DNA from: Phallusia fumigata
Taxonomy: Eukaryota; Chordata; Ascidiacea; Phlebobranchia; Ascidiidae
Direction: 5' to 3'
DNA: 28,657 nt
NCBI GenBank assembly: GCA_008931825.1
Contig: QXVZ01006335.1
Span: 1-28,657, forward strand
Shown here: piece after piece, positions 1 to 9,380 of the stretch
Position numbering within the stretch: position 1 is the first letter of the stretch
Layout of the letters: each line of letters begins with the position of its first letter
The notes under the pieces: model-generated
What the model saw: only the letters and a program-made list of their open reading frames with translations
What the model was told of the DNA's origin: nothing
The model's database searches: none
Program-made: the position numbers and the translations under genes

Positions 1-2460
1 ATGAGACAAAACAGTTTTTTTTGCAAAAAAAATTTATGTGGGTGTCAATTTAAGGGACGCGCACAAAAGGATTTCAGGTGAAATTTATTCGCACAACTGG
101 TGGCCGACTGAAAAAATAACTAGTTGCCACAGCAACGAGCCTCTCTGACTAATTCGTGATCACCCAAGCATGAAATTAACGCCCTGACTATCATTGTCAT
201 TCGCCCCGTCGTGCTAAACCCCGTCACACCTCTGTTTAGGGCCAAAATGGTTCAGAGACAGTAGTTGTAGGTTGCAGTGCAGAAATTTGTACCGGGTTTA
301 GGTTGTATAGATTTAGTTAGAGGTATTTTACTGCAAGCACTTTGGATGTTTTTGATGTTTATGGAGGTGGTCGACTTACTGGTCTGGCGGGCCGAAAACT
401 TTGCATGCAGGACATGCGTGTATTGTGGTGATGCGGAATATGAAATAATATATACGTTTTACTGCTGTAAATTAATCATTGAAATCTGTAAAAGGTGAAA
501 GGAATCCAAGAACGAAGTTTTTGCCAAAACTAAAACATTAAAAAGTCCTGCATAAGGTTCGCAACCTTGGAGAAAATTTTGCACTTTTTTTCTGCAGTAA
601 ACTGGTGGACGTTTTGCGAAAAAATAACTATTTTTTGTGAATACGCGAAAGGATATTTTTCAACGGTTTTCCGCTTTGGCTAAATGACTTTTTAGGAAGT
701 TATTCCACGGATGAACGGACGAAGCACGCTCGTTATTTTTGCCCATACATGCGCATAATTTTATCCCCTAATTTTTTTTCCAACGCCAATTTAAGGAATT
801 ATTGAGGTAACTATACTAGCTAAGAATGCTGCGTAAATTTGCCTTGAAAATGCAAACAGTTTGTACATGTATATATTTTCAGTTATTAAAGTTTTTATCC
901 TCTAATAATGATGACACTTACTTTGAGATTGCGATGCTTTTAACGGGTGAGTTGCCGGGAGTGTATGATGAAGTAAAACTTTCATGTCTGGCTTTTCCAA
1001 GCAACGGTTGCCGTTCGTCGCTGTCTCTGTCCGCCATCTTGTTGGGTTTGGTTGCAAGTTCTGTTTAGAATCCACTTGTAGGAAATGTTAAATACTGAAA
1101 AAAGCTTATGTAACCCTAACTTTTACGCATCAAATTATGTTGCCTACCAGTACCTGGTTGAGAAAAGTTAAATATATTTGTTTCCTTTACAACGCGCAAA
1201 ACGCACAGAAAAATCACTCCTTTACATAACAGAGGTTCAGTTGTACACAGCATACTGGAACAGCAGCAAAACAACAAACTGATTGCTTTGACAAAAAGGT
1301 TCCAATTTGCGAGTGGGCAATCAGTAAAGACGCGCTTTCCTTAGGCGCAAGTTGACCAACGGCATATCTTCTGATTTCGGTGAGAGACACGAATTCCCAG
1401 CGTCAGATGCCAATGCCTCTGTCTCATGCTAGTCTGTTCTCAAGCAGAAACGCATGAACACGTTTTAAATCCAGTCTTGAGGTGAAGTGTTTTCGTGTCA
1501 GTAACGTTGCGCAATGTGTGCAATGAGGTTAGCTAAGTGCAACGCTTGCAATTTATTTGATCGTTTTCGTGTAAACAAACATGTTAATACTTCTAGTTAC
1601 ATGGTCTCAATATTTGATGGACTTGCACGCAGCCACGTTTTGTGAAAGTTGTCGAAAAAAGCACCTGGAATTGATGCATAGAGATAGCAATGTGGATTAT
1701 AGGTATAAAGTTTGAAACAAGTTGGATTTTAACAAGTTTCTTTTAAAAAAAAACTGAAATCGTTAACAAACTCGATTTAGGCGACAATGTCTTGCTTAAC
1801 AAAGCACCAATGAAGTCGTTGTCAGCAAAAAAATGAAACTGTCCTTTTGAATGCAATTTGAGTGGTAATCGCGATCTTCATGTCTTTTTATAAATGCGTT
1901 GTAAATTACCACAAATAGGAGGTCATGTATGGAGAGTTGCACTGTAAAACACATCTTTTTCGTTTGCCAAGCCCTTAGTTAATGTGCGGGGTGTTTCCTC
2001 TGTATTTCGATTTTATTGCCCGGACACAAAAACGATATTGGTTGTGTGAATGTTTGATTTACTGGGCGAGGTTTCACAATTTCGTGAACAACTTGGCATA
2101 GCCACGTAATCTTGTCTTTACAAAGTCATTGAACGAGTAATTTGCGCAGAAGAAGTAACGACGCCAACCAATTCACAAGCTTACACCGTGTGGTCTTGTA
2201 TGGTAAACTTCAACATTGTGTTAAGTTGCTGGTTGGTGTTGACGACGAAACGCAAGTAATACAGACGCATAATATATTAGTTGGTGAAAATTTCTGTTTC
2301 TTTGGATGAATGTATAGATTTGGTTTGTAGTTTTGATTCTGCACCTAAATCACATTTTTATTGTGGCACATTGCGGTTTAGTTAGATTCATGGCAAGGTG
2401 GTCTGGAACTTACCTCTAGTTGGTTAATCATGTAACATTTCCACAATGATGTGACCACAA
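1..2460. other. Intergenic or upstream DNA, no gene recognised
   Basis: This stretch is AT-rich with many homopolymer A and T runs. The open frames in it are short (80 codons or fewer), begin at arbitrary ATGs, have no recognisable domain and show no exon-like codon pattern. No tRNA, rRNA or clear transposon end was recognised. It may be the 3' flank of a gene outside the window or the distal upstream region of the ZP gene. Confidence 0.5.
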
Positions 2461-2473
2461 CCTATATTGACCC

Positions 2474-2491
2474 TTTTTTTTGGGGGGGGGG
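2474..2491 (+). repeat. T8-G10 homopolymer junction
   Basis: Eight T residues (2474-2481) run straight into ten G residues (2482-2491), just before the CRE-like site. Such tracts slip during replication and are prone to sequencing error, so the exact count is uncertain. Confidence 0.8.
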
Positions 2492-2500
2492 AATGAAACA

Positions 2501-2615
2501 TGACGTCAATTTACTATGACATCACTGAGGCGCGGGTTCTAATTTCAGTCTTCAGCTACGCTGAATCAAGTTTGAGTGAAATGTACCCGACGTGAAAGGA
2601 AGAAAAGTATAAATA
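2501..2615 (+). promoter_or_regulatory. Candidate core promoter: CRE-like site plus TATA box
   Basis: A palindromic CRE-like octamer TGACGTCA lies at 2501-2508, and a consensus TATAAATA lies at 2608-2615, about 100 bases downstream. Initiation near 2635-2645 would be expected from a TATA box here. The next coding exon on this strand is the ZP gene, whose ATG candidates are at 3414 and 3513. That would leave a 5' leader of roughly 0.8-0.9 kb, possibly with an intron, since pyrimidine-rich acceptors such as CTTTCCAG end near 3367. Assigning this promoter to the ZP gene is inference from position only. Confidence 0.4.
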
Positions 2616-3174
2616 CCGGGCGAACTACTCTGCGTCAGAGAAAAACCCGTTATGACGTGTGGTGTATGGAAACCCAGTCTTGAATCAGGGTGAGGTTGCA
2701 GTCGGGCGGAACGCTCTAAAACCGTCTCAATCAGACACTGAGCTTTGGACAGTATTTCGGTCTACACTGGGCATCGCATAGGTTCGGAGGTAGTAGCTTA
2801 AACGTTCGTTCACGAGAAAATACTAAGTTTGAAGTCTTGCTTTTGTGCGCTGGCAAAGGTGTGTGGTTTAAAAACCGTTGGAGCAAAATCTAAGTTGTGT
2901 TTGCTTGTAATTTGTAACAAAAGTGTGTATGAAGAATGTGTCAGTTGATGAATGCGCACTAGCTGATAAAATAGCTTTTTGTGATAGAAAAACTAATATG
3001 TTTGATTGTGCCAACATTTGTTAGTGTTGCTCAACAACAGCGTTATGTGATACATATGAATAACGTGAAGAATTTTGTACTGTTCACAGCATTTAACATC
3101 TTAAAGTTTGTGAATCGCATATTCATATGCTCGACGTGGGTGTCGTAAATTTTAATGTCTTAAGGAGAAAATAC

Positions 3175-3300
3175 AAGCCAGAACATGTGCGTTAAAATTT
3201 TTTGACAAACGCTCTTGTGATTAACAAGGACTGGCTTGTATCGTCTTATAGAGACTATTTCAAACCGTGAATTGTTTACCTGAGTTTGTTGTTTTAACAA
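3175..3300 (-). repeat. Dispersed repeat, reverse copy upstream of the ZP coding exon
   Basis: TTTTTTGACAAACGCTCTTG followed by ACTGGCTTGTATCG and GAGACTATTTCAAACCGTGA matches 26530-26620. The copy lies between the TATA box and the ZP start, inside any transcript that begins there. Confidence 0.5.
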
Positions 3301-3413
3301 ATACTCACCATGTGTTTTTCAGTCGTAATTTTGTTAGAGTTAAACTTTGTAGTTAGTCGCTTTCCAGTTTTTTCGTTCGACGTACGGTCGATCAGGCGAG
3401 ACCGCCAGGGTCA

Positions 3414-6203
3414 ATGACCTCCAAAAGAATCGTCACAATTCACTCGAAACCTCTACAAGGAAATCGGAATCAAAACCGAGACCCAAATGTACCGGGCCAT
3501 CAACGCAATGCAATGAAGCGGCCCTTTGAAGTCCGTGTCTTGTTTTCACTCGCATTGGTGCTATTTTTATGCGGAGACACAGCTGCGAGCACCACTGCTT
3601 TCACCGCTTCGCTTGGCCTCTATGCTGATGAGACCTACAGCACCAAATTGAGCAACCCGAATTTGAAAACTGACCAAAGAATTTATCTTCAGGTAAGAGG
3701 TTTTATTACAGTAGTTGCCGAGATTCACTAGTGATTTGTGCTGCTTTGTGCTCGCAAGGTTGTGAGTTCTAATCTTGTATTTCCCTGAGCAAGAAGCTTA
3801 AAGCTACGTTGCTCCAACCCAGTGAACCCCGATGGGTTGACACAATTTGAGTCACCATCTTGTAAACTACAAAACAAATAAATTTTATCCCAATGTGGCG
3901 ACGGTGAACTGGTTTGAGCACAAGGCATTCATGTGGTGTTGTTTCGTCGATCGGGGATAAAAACTAAACGAACAAACACCTTTGCAAGTCTTACAGTGTA
4001 ACTTAATTCGCTTAAATCCAGGTCGACACAGACCTTGCTGCCGACACTGCAGTTAAGGTGGTTCTACATCAATGTTGGGGAACCCCCTCACCTGCTCCTA
4101 ATGATCCAGAAAATCTCGTCATCATAGAAAATACAGGGTAAGTTTGTCAACGCCGGGTATATATTGTCCTGATGTTACATTTGATTTTGTTGTTTAGTGC
4201 TGGAGGTCTTGGCTGTGGCGCACAACCTAGATTTAACACGTTCCAAGGTTGGGTAAACAACCCCATTTGACCAATAAAGATTACAATTTCAAAATATAAA
4301 ATAAAAAACATAGATTTTCGTACCTAAAATTTCGCAAACAGTTTTATAAATTTATATTGTTGATATGTCGAAATTTAAATTTTGTTATGCACTGATGACG
4401 ACAACTGCAATTGTTAAAACCTCAAATCACAATGTTCAAGCTCTCTGACAGTTATGTTTTTAATTAAACTACTCTTCTAGTCTTGTGCTGCGTGGGATTT
4501 ACTGTTCATCACTTAGGCGACAAAATTATCAGGTGCAATGTAAATTTTCACGTGCCCGTTGGAAAAAACCTCTGTCGCCATAGATTCAGTTTCCTGTGGC
4601 ACAAGAATAGGTAATTTGAACAAACGCGAATTCTTTTTAGTGTGAAATGGAAAGTCACGGCCGCCTTTTCGCATGTCGCGCTTCAGGTGCAATATATGGA
4701 GGTCGTCCTACACCAACCGGTCATATATCTCCTTTTAGTACAGACTACATGTAAATGAGGAAAGAGTTTCTCCATAAATGTTGCAAAAAACTTTCAAGAT
4801 TTATTGTCCAAGGGTATTTTACGTTGATGTGATCTAAAACCAAACAAAAAATATAATACATCGAACAAAAAATAAAACAGAAGCCATATACCTAAAAACG
4901 GCCACCGCCACGTTTGTGCATGATGCAATTTTGTAATGAATCGGAGACCAAGAACTTACAGGTCTGCTTCAGACATGTGAGCATTTGAGCAAGTTGACAA
5001 CCAATGATTAGTGATTTTACCAACAACCGATGGAGTAAATGTAAAATAATTTTTCAGCTGTCCGACTGACGTCATACCCACGAGAGTTTCGGTGAACGGG
5101 GAGGAAATCTTCTCCCGATTCGACTACCAAGTTTTCAAGTTTCGTTCCAGCGCCTTCATTACCGTTCACTGCATCGTGAAACTGTGCATTACCAACTGCA
5201 AACCGGTGAGTTGATGTGACAAGTTCTGCTTCTAATCCATTTACTTAAAAACGAACCTCTACCACAATTTTTTGCTCTCATCCAAGGTACGTTTATAGTC
5301 TATTACGTCACACTGCTAAAAAAGTTGAAGTCATACAATTGCGAGGTTTTCCGGCATGTGCGACGACTCTTACAGGTTCTGACGGCTAAACGTTGTGACG
5401 CTGTGCGTAGTGGCATCACACATGACGTCACAAATTGTGACGTACCTGTAATTTTTACAATCCGAGTTTTAAAATCAACGAATTTTCTTTCAGTCTTGCA
5501 ATTCAAGGAGGAAACGTCAAACAGAGGGGGACGACCCCGAAACTGAAACCGAGATGATATCGGCAACCTTCCATGTCGTAAACGACCCAATTTCTCCACA
5601 CGAGCTACTTCCACCACATAACGTCTCAATTCAAACCGAAGCACCGCAAAGTACTACAGCAGTGGACGAAATAGAAGAAAAAAATGAAGGTGGTTTACAT
5701 ACACTGCTGCCATCTATTTTTGCTTTTTTGTGTCCTAACAACAAATCGAACCTTTATAAAATGAACACACATTTTTATGATGTCATGTCTACAAAAAGAG
5801 CTTTACAAAATGTTTTACAAAATGCGAAAACAAAAAAGATGTTTATAAATAAATTTTTGCGAAAAAAAAGAAACTCTTGCGGTAATTTTGAATTCATGGT
5901 GATGTTAATTTGTAAACTTTACGATTCAGAATCTGGAAAAGTTTTTTTTAAAACTTCCTGGTACAACTTACATGGTCAGTAAAACTGCAACCAAACCCCA
6001 AACAAATCTCCATTTGTGCAGGTCCAATTACGGATGTGATGCTGATCATAATAGGAGTGCTTGCTGGTACTTTGCTTATTATCTGTGCGCTGGCTGTGGC
6101 CTTGGTGCGATTCAAGTTGCGGAGACAAAAGAAAAAACGAGAGAAACTTGAAAAAAGTGTCGATGTTTATTCCATTATCCAACCGACTTATTACAACACA
6201 TGA
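3414..6203 (+). CDS. ZP-C domain, single-pass membrane protein (zona pellucida-like)
   Basis: Five exons join in frame: 3414-3692, 4022-4137, 5058-5205, 5494-5689 and 6022-6203 (921 nt, 306 aa). The ATG at 3513 (Met34) is the likelier start, because it begins a standard signal peptide (KRPFEVRVLFSLALVLFLCG) and gives 273 aa. After the signal peptide comes an internal-hydrophobic-patch-like stretch (FTASLGLYADETY). A ZP-C module follows with six cysteines (HQC, GCP, HC, LC, NC, SC). Exon 4 opens with a dibasic furin-type site (RRKR), where ZP proteins are cleaved before polymerising. It continues with an acidic linker and an NVS glycosylation sequon. Exon 5 encodes one membrane segment (VMLIIIGVLAGTLLIICALA), a basic stop-transfer stretch and a tail ending YSIIQPTYYNT. 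No ZP-N module is visible. Secreted, filament-forming ZP proteins make egg coats and apical matrices; the tissue here is unknown. The exon 4 donor is ambiguous (see the alternative at 5975). Confidence 0.82.
3508..3516 (+). promoter_or_regulatory. Minimal upstream ORF overlapping the ZP start codon
   Basis: ATG CAA TGA at 3508-3516 is a one-codon-plus-start ORF. Its stop codon TGA overlaps the ATG at 3513 of the preferred ZP start (ATGA overlap). It matters only if translation starts at 3513 rather than 3414. Such an arrangement could lower initiation or allow termination-reinitiation; this is inference. Confidence 0.35.
3735..3930 (+). repeat. Degenerate tRNA-derived SINE-like fragment
   Basis: The segment CTCGCAAGGTTGTGAGTTCT at 3751-3770, followed by CCCTGAGCAAGAAGCTTA, matches a second copy near 15810 that carries a better Pol III B box. 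The fragment ends in an A-rich stretch with AAATAAA. It sits in intron 1 of the ZP gene (3693-4021) and fills most of it. tRNA-derived SINEs are known in Ciona; the family name cannot be set from this view. Confidence 0.45.
4385..4480 (+). repeat. Dispersed repeat, copy in ZP intron 2
   Basis: This carries the core TGATGACGACAACTGCAATT and then CAAGCTCTCTGACAGTTATG plus TTTTTAATTA. The second block recurs almost exactly at 17168-17200, and the core recurs at about 8390, 12305 and 17115, and reversed near 3205 and 26530. It lies in the 920-base intron 4138-5057, the longest ZP intron. I see no exon that fits the frame in that intron. Confidence 0.55.
5690..5974 (+). other. Possible alternatively spliced in-frame segment of the ZP gene (95 codons)
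   Basis: The short model uses the donor G|GTGGTT at 5690. The frame stays open through the supposed intron to a second, better donor G|GTCAGT at 5975, followed by TAA. Both donors leave phase 1 and can join exon 5 at 6022, so the 285 intervening bases would insert 95 residues between the furin site and the membrane segment. Against it: the segment is AT-rich and Lys/Asn-rich like intron DNA, encodes no known domain, and the remaining intron would be only 47 bases. Chance openness is quite possible. Confidence 0.35.
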
Positions 6204-7754
6204 AACCTTTAACTGTTTTATTGCTTTTCTACTAGGGGTGGCCCAACTGTGTCTTGTGAGCTTCATACGGCCTTTGGTCTTTGTGTAAACGCTTTACTCT
6301 TACGCTATTGTGAAAACTACCTGCGCTAATTGTTTCATGACGCAGTCCTAATTCAATTTTGATAAAATGGAATGTAAAATTAGGATAAATCATCGCATTT
6401 TTTGCAACGAAGCAAGTTAAAGTTTGTGAATGGGTAATTAACTTGTGCATTAAAAAGAAATACTAAACTGATTTAGTTGCTTCACTGCGTACAGATCTTT
6501 TACAATTTTGGTGCAAATTTATAAATCTGTGCCGCGGGTCTGGAAAAAATCATGCGTAGTGACGTTTTGGCCACCCCTTAGTTTTACAGTGCTTGGTGTG
6601 TTTTAACGTACATGCGGCAGTTGATTGGTATTGTTTCAAGAGAATTTTTTCGCAAACATCTGACGATTTTGTGTTCTTCAGTTTTGGAGTAACTTAACGA
6701 AGCAACTATCATAATGCCGTTAAATTTAATACAAAAATCTTCACCGACAAAGCAAACCATTTTTTTTGAAAACTCATAATAACACATCATGTTGCTCGCA
6801 TATACATAAAACTAAAGTTAAAAATTATATCTTTAACTGACTTAAATGTTTTAGTTTCCGGATTCTTTTTCTTTTGTCGCACTTTAATTCTATGTAACTA
6901 AACTAAATACCCTCTATATGAAATGTATATGTCACTTTATTGTCTTTCTTAGCCCTATGTTCGGGTGTGCCATAATTTCTATGCTTGTTTCGCTTCACTG
7001 TAACACAGTAGACATTAACCATGTGTAAAAAAGCATTTACTGTGCCGTACGATTGCCTTTGGTAAAAACTTTGAGTCTTAAACAACCTATGTCACAATAA
7101 AGTCACATTACATTACGTAACTATAAACTTTTGAGGCGCTCCTTTTGTTTTACAAAGGGAAGCTTTACAGAAGTATCTCTTGTCGCTTCATCGAATTTTC
7201 TTGACATAAACTTTTGTGACAAATTTTGTTGAAACTTCAATGTTGAAACTTCACTACTGCACAAAATCAACAAGTTTTTCGCTTTTTTCAGTTTATTGCC
7301 GAAATAGTAGGAGCTGGTCAATCTATAAAGTACGTGTTTTGTGTAGAGTTATATCTGCATTTTAATTGTTGTAAGTTTTTTCTAGACGGCAATTTTATTT
7401 CATGTTTGGGTTTATGACCTGTCGTTCCTTCATTCCAAATAAACAATTCATGCTATGGGCAAGCACATTAAAAAAACTGAACTAAATATAAGATTAGCAA
7501 CCAAACCCTCTTAGAAGAACGAGGTTTAATGTAGTTTTCAATCACGCTTGTGCGATTAAAGTGGGTTTCACGGCGCATTTTTTTGCGGTTAAGTGCAGAA
7601 AAGTTTAGAAAAAGGCCAGCTATGCCCAAAACCCATTCACAATCACAGTACGCACTCTGGTAACGTTGTGGCTGCAGTCTTGACCCATTAAACTTTCGTT
7701 TCAGGTTTTGTGCCTCATGACGTTCTCGCGTTTCGGTCTAAGGAGGCATTTCCG

Positions 7755-7845
7755 GCTTGGTGAATGGTTTTGTGCTGCTACGAATCATTTTGCCAAGCGA
7801 AATAGACCCAACCCAACCAACATTTAACTTTAAACGGTGGTAACC
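7755..7845 (+). repeat. SINE-like fragment shared with 15172-15262
   Basis: TTTTGTGCTGCTACGAATCA, then GCCAAGCGAAATAGACCCAA and CCAACC, parallels the sequence just before exon 6 of transporter paralog A (TTTTGTGCCGCTATG, then CACCAAGCGAAATAAACTCA). The match is imperfect and seen by eye only. Confidence 0.4.
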
Positions 7846-8088
7846 CCAGGATGACTGTATTTTGACAGTTGTTTGGCCAATGAACCTCTGTGCTTTTGAC
7901 CCACAAATGTAAACAAATCATTATCTTCGCAGTAAACACTTCAGAAAAGAGTCCAAACACTTCACACAAACCTTCACGCTTCGTTTACCAAGCACCAAAG
8001 GCTTTTGTGGCTTTTAAGATAGGGTTGCGGTGCAGAGAACTGAGCTTTAAAACGTCAGCTGATAAACCCCAGCGCGTGACGCGTATTA

Positions 8089-8096
8089 TGACGTCA
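8089..8096 (+). promoter_or_regulatory. CRE-like palindrome TGACGTCA
   Basis: A full CRE octamer, with GCGTGACGCG just upstream and TTACGTCA at 8694-8701 downstream. These lie 0.7-1.3 kb before the PTB-domain gene and could belong to its promoter; position is the only support. Confidence 0.3.
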
Positions 8097-8379
8097 GATG
8101 AGGGAGTGGGTTGGTGTGACGAATAAGTTGGGAGAGGTTTGGTCGGAGAGCCGTGATTTGAGGTCAGCCAATGATAAAGTTTTCGGTTTTCGGTGAATAA
8201 ATTCGCAAATGTATTTCTATTCTCGTACTGCTGTGTTAAGAAAGTGTTTGGCTGAAAGTGGGGAAAAGTGGTCAGAAAGAAATTTACAAAACTATCAAGT
8301 ATACCTTACTTGAACCTTCCTTAAAGGGGAGAGATTTAGACAAATAGAATTCGAGCTCCCGCTACGGTAAAATTCCTGC

Positions 8380-8475
8380 AAATTTCCTGATGATGACAAC
8401 AGCGATTGTCAAAACGTAGAAAATGTTTTACACACAAGTACTGACTTGTATCTTTTTCTTATTTCCTGCAAGAAG
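8380..8475 (+). repeat. Dispersed repeat, intergenic copy
   Basis: It contains TGATGATGACAACAGCGATT followed by GTCAAAACGTAGAAAATG, and then a short ACACACAAGTACTGACTTGT stretch. The copy at 26505-26620, in the opposite orientation, matches over both blocks. The repeat has no visible coding capacity. Confidence 0.6.
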
Positions 8476-8689
8476 TTTCCAATTTTACCAAACTATATGC
8501 TACAGTGTTATAGTTGCTATGTACGCTAAAACGAGCTTATTACAGTTATAGAAAACGTAGAAAACGTTTTTGGGCATAGTTGTTCAAAATATGTGTAGCA
8601 AATATTTGAAAAATTATTGAATGACCGCAATAAGTTTTGGTCGCTTTCTTTAGTCTGCAGCAACACAAGTCAAGCGTGACGCGAACCCC

Positions 8690-8892
8690 GTGATTACGTC
8701 ATGCGCCACGCTTCAACGAGCGCCAGCAACGCAAGGGGAAACGGGTGAAATTCTGCAAGGAGCCGTTTGCGCGTTTTTCGGTGGCGAGTCACTATGGGGT
8801 TTGAGAACAACACAGGTTCAGATTGTTGGAAAACGTGTGGCGACGGTTTTGAACTGGAGAGAATGCGACGGTCCACTAAACGAAGCTCGTTG
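8690..8892 (+). other. Candidate 5' exon of the PTB-domain gene
   Basis: This segment is richer in G and C than its surroundings, is open in two frames, and ends at a strong donor, GTTG|GTAAGC, at 8893. It could be a 5' untranslated exon or a short first coding exon joined to an acceptor before 9420, for instance after TTTAAG near 9410. The encoded peptides resemble nothing I know. It may be no exon at all. Confidence 0.25.
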
Positions 8893-9071
8893 GTAAGCCC
8901 GCTTCTTAAGAGAAGAGTTGATGTAGTAGGAGCGATAATACGTTTGTTTTTTGCCGAACTTGGTTCTGGACAAGATTATTGTTTTTGAACAGAGGAAAGG
9001 ATTTTATTTTTACCATTAGGTTGTGGGTTGAACCAAGCTTGAGCTGAGACTGACTTCTTGTTGACAAATAC

Positions 9072-9355
9072 CTGGGCAGACGCTTTGCTTACTTAGCAGC
9101 GTTTGCAAGCAAGTCCAAGTCTAGTTGTTCGAGTTTGTCAGCCTATGAGGTTAAAAACAAGCTCAACGCGGTATTGTTGAAATAGATTTAAAGAAGCCAT
9201 ATAGCTGGGCTTATAGCTGGAAATAGCTGGGTAGACGCGCGTTGCTTACTTTTCGCTGCGTTCGCGAGCAAGTCTAGATGTTCGAACTTGGGGTTTCAAA
9301 AGCCAATGGGGTTTCAAAAACAAGTTAAGCGAAGTGTTGTTGAAATAGATTAAAG
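9072..9355 (+). repeat. Imperfect tandem duplication of about 125 bp
   Basis: Copy 1 (9072-9193) and copy 2 (9227-9355) both run from CTGGG(C/T)AGACGC to GTTGAAATAGATT(T)AAAG and share GCTTACTT, GCAAGTC and TTGTTCGA-like blocks. The spacer holds three TAGCTGG units (9203-9230). Copy 2 carries its own doublet GGGGTTTCAAAA. The array ends about 65 bases before the ATG at 9420. Confidence 0.65.
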
Positions 9356-9380
9356 TATCTAAAGTATCGGAAAAAAATAT

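Larger units (their letters stand above)
6204..8690. other. 3' flank of the ZP gene and intergenic DNA
   Basis: No gene is recognised here. ATTAAA at 6449 and AATAAA at 7096 and 7438 are possible polyadenylation signals for the ZP transcript; the first is closest to the stop. A SINE-like fragment is at 7755-7845 and a CRE-like TGACGTCA at 8089-8096. The short open frames on both strands have no domains. Confidence 0.5.

Noticed and set aside
277..1068. Open frames of 73 and 80 codons near the left end
   Set aside because: No domain, no exon-like composition and no supporting splice sites. Lengths are normal for chance in AT-rich DNA.
3414..3512. N-terminal 33 codons before Met34 as a certain part of the ZP protein
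   Set aside because: They would bury the signal peptide at residues 40-57. Kept only as a possible longer form.
4199..4248. Short exon-like block (GCTGGAGGTCTTGGCTGTGG) in ZP intron 2, flanked by TTTAG and a GT
   Set aside because: It would leave phase 1, while exon 3 needs phase 2. The ZP-C sequence is also continuous without it (ENTG joins CPTDV).
5303..5644. 113-codon minus-strand frame
   Set aside because: It is the shadow of ZP exon 4 and the preceding intron, with no domain.
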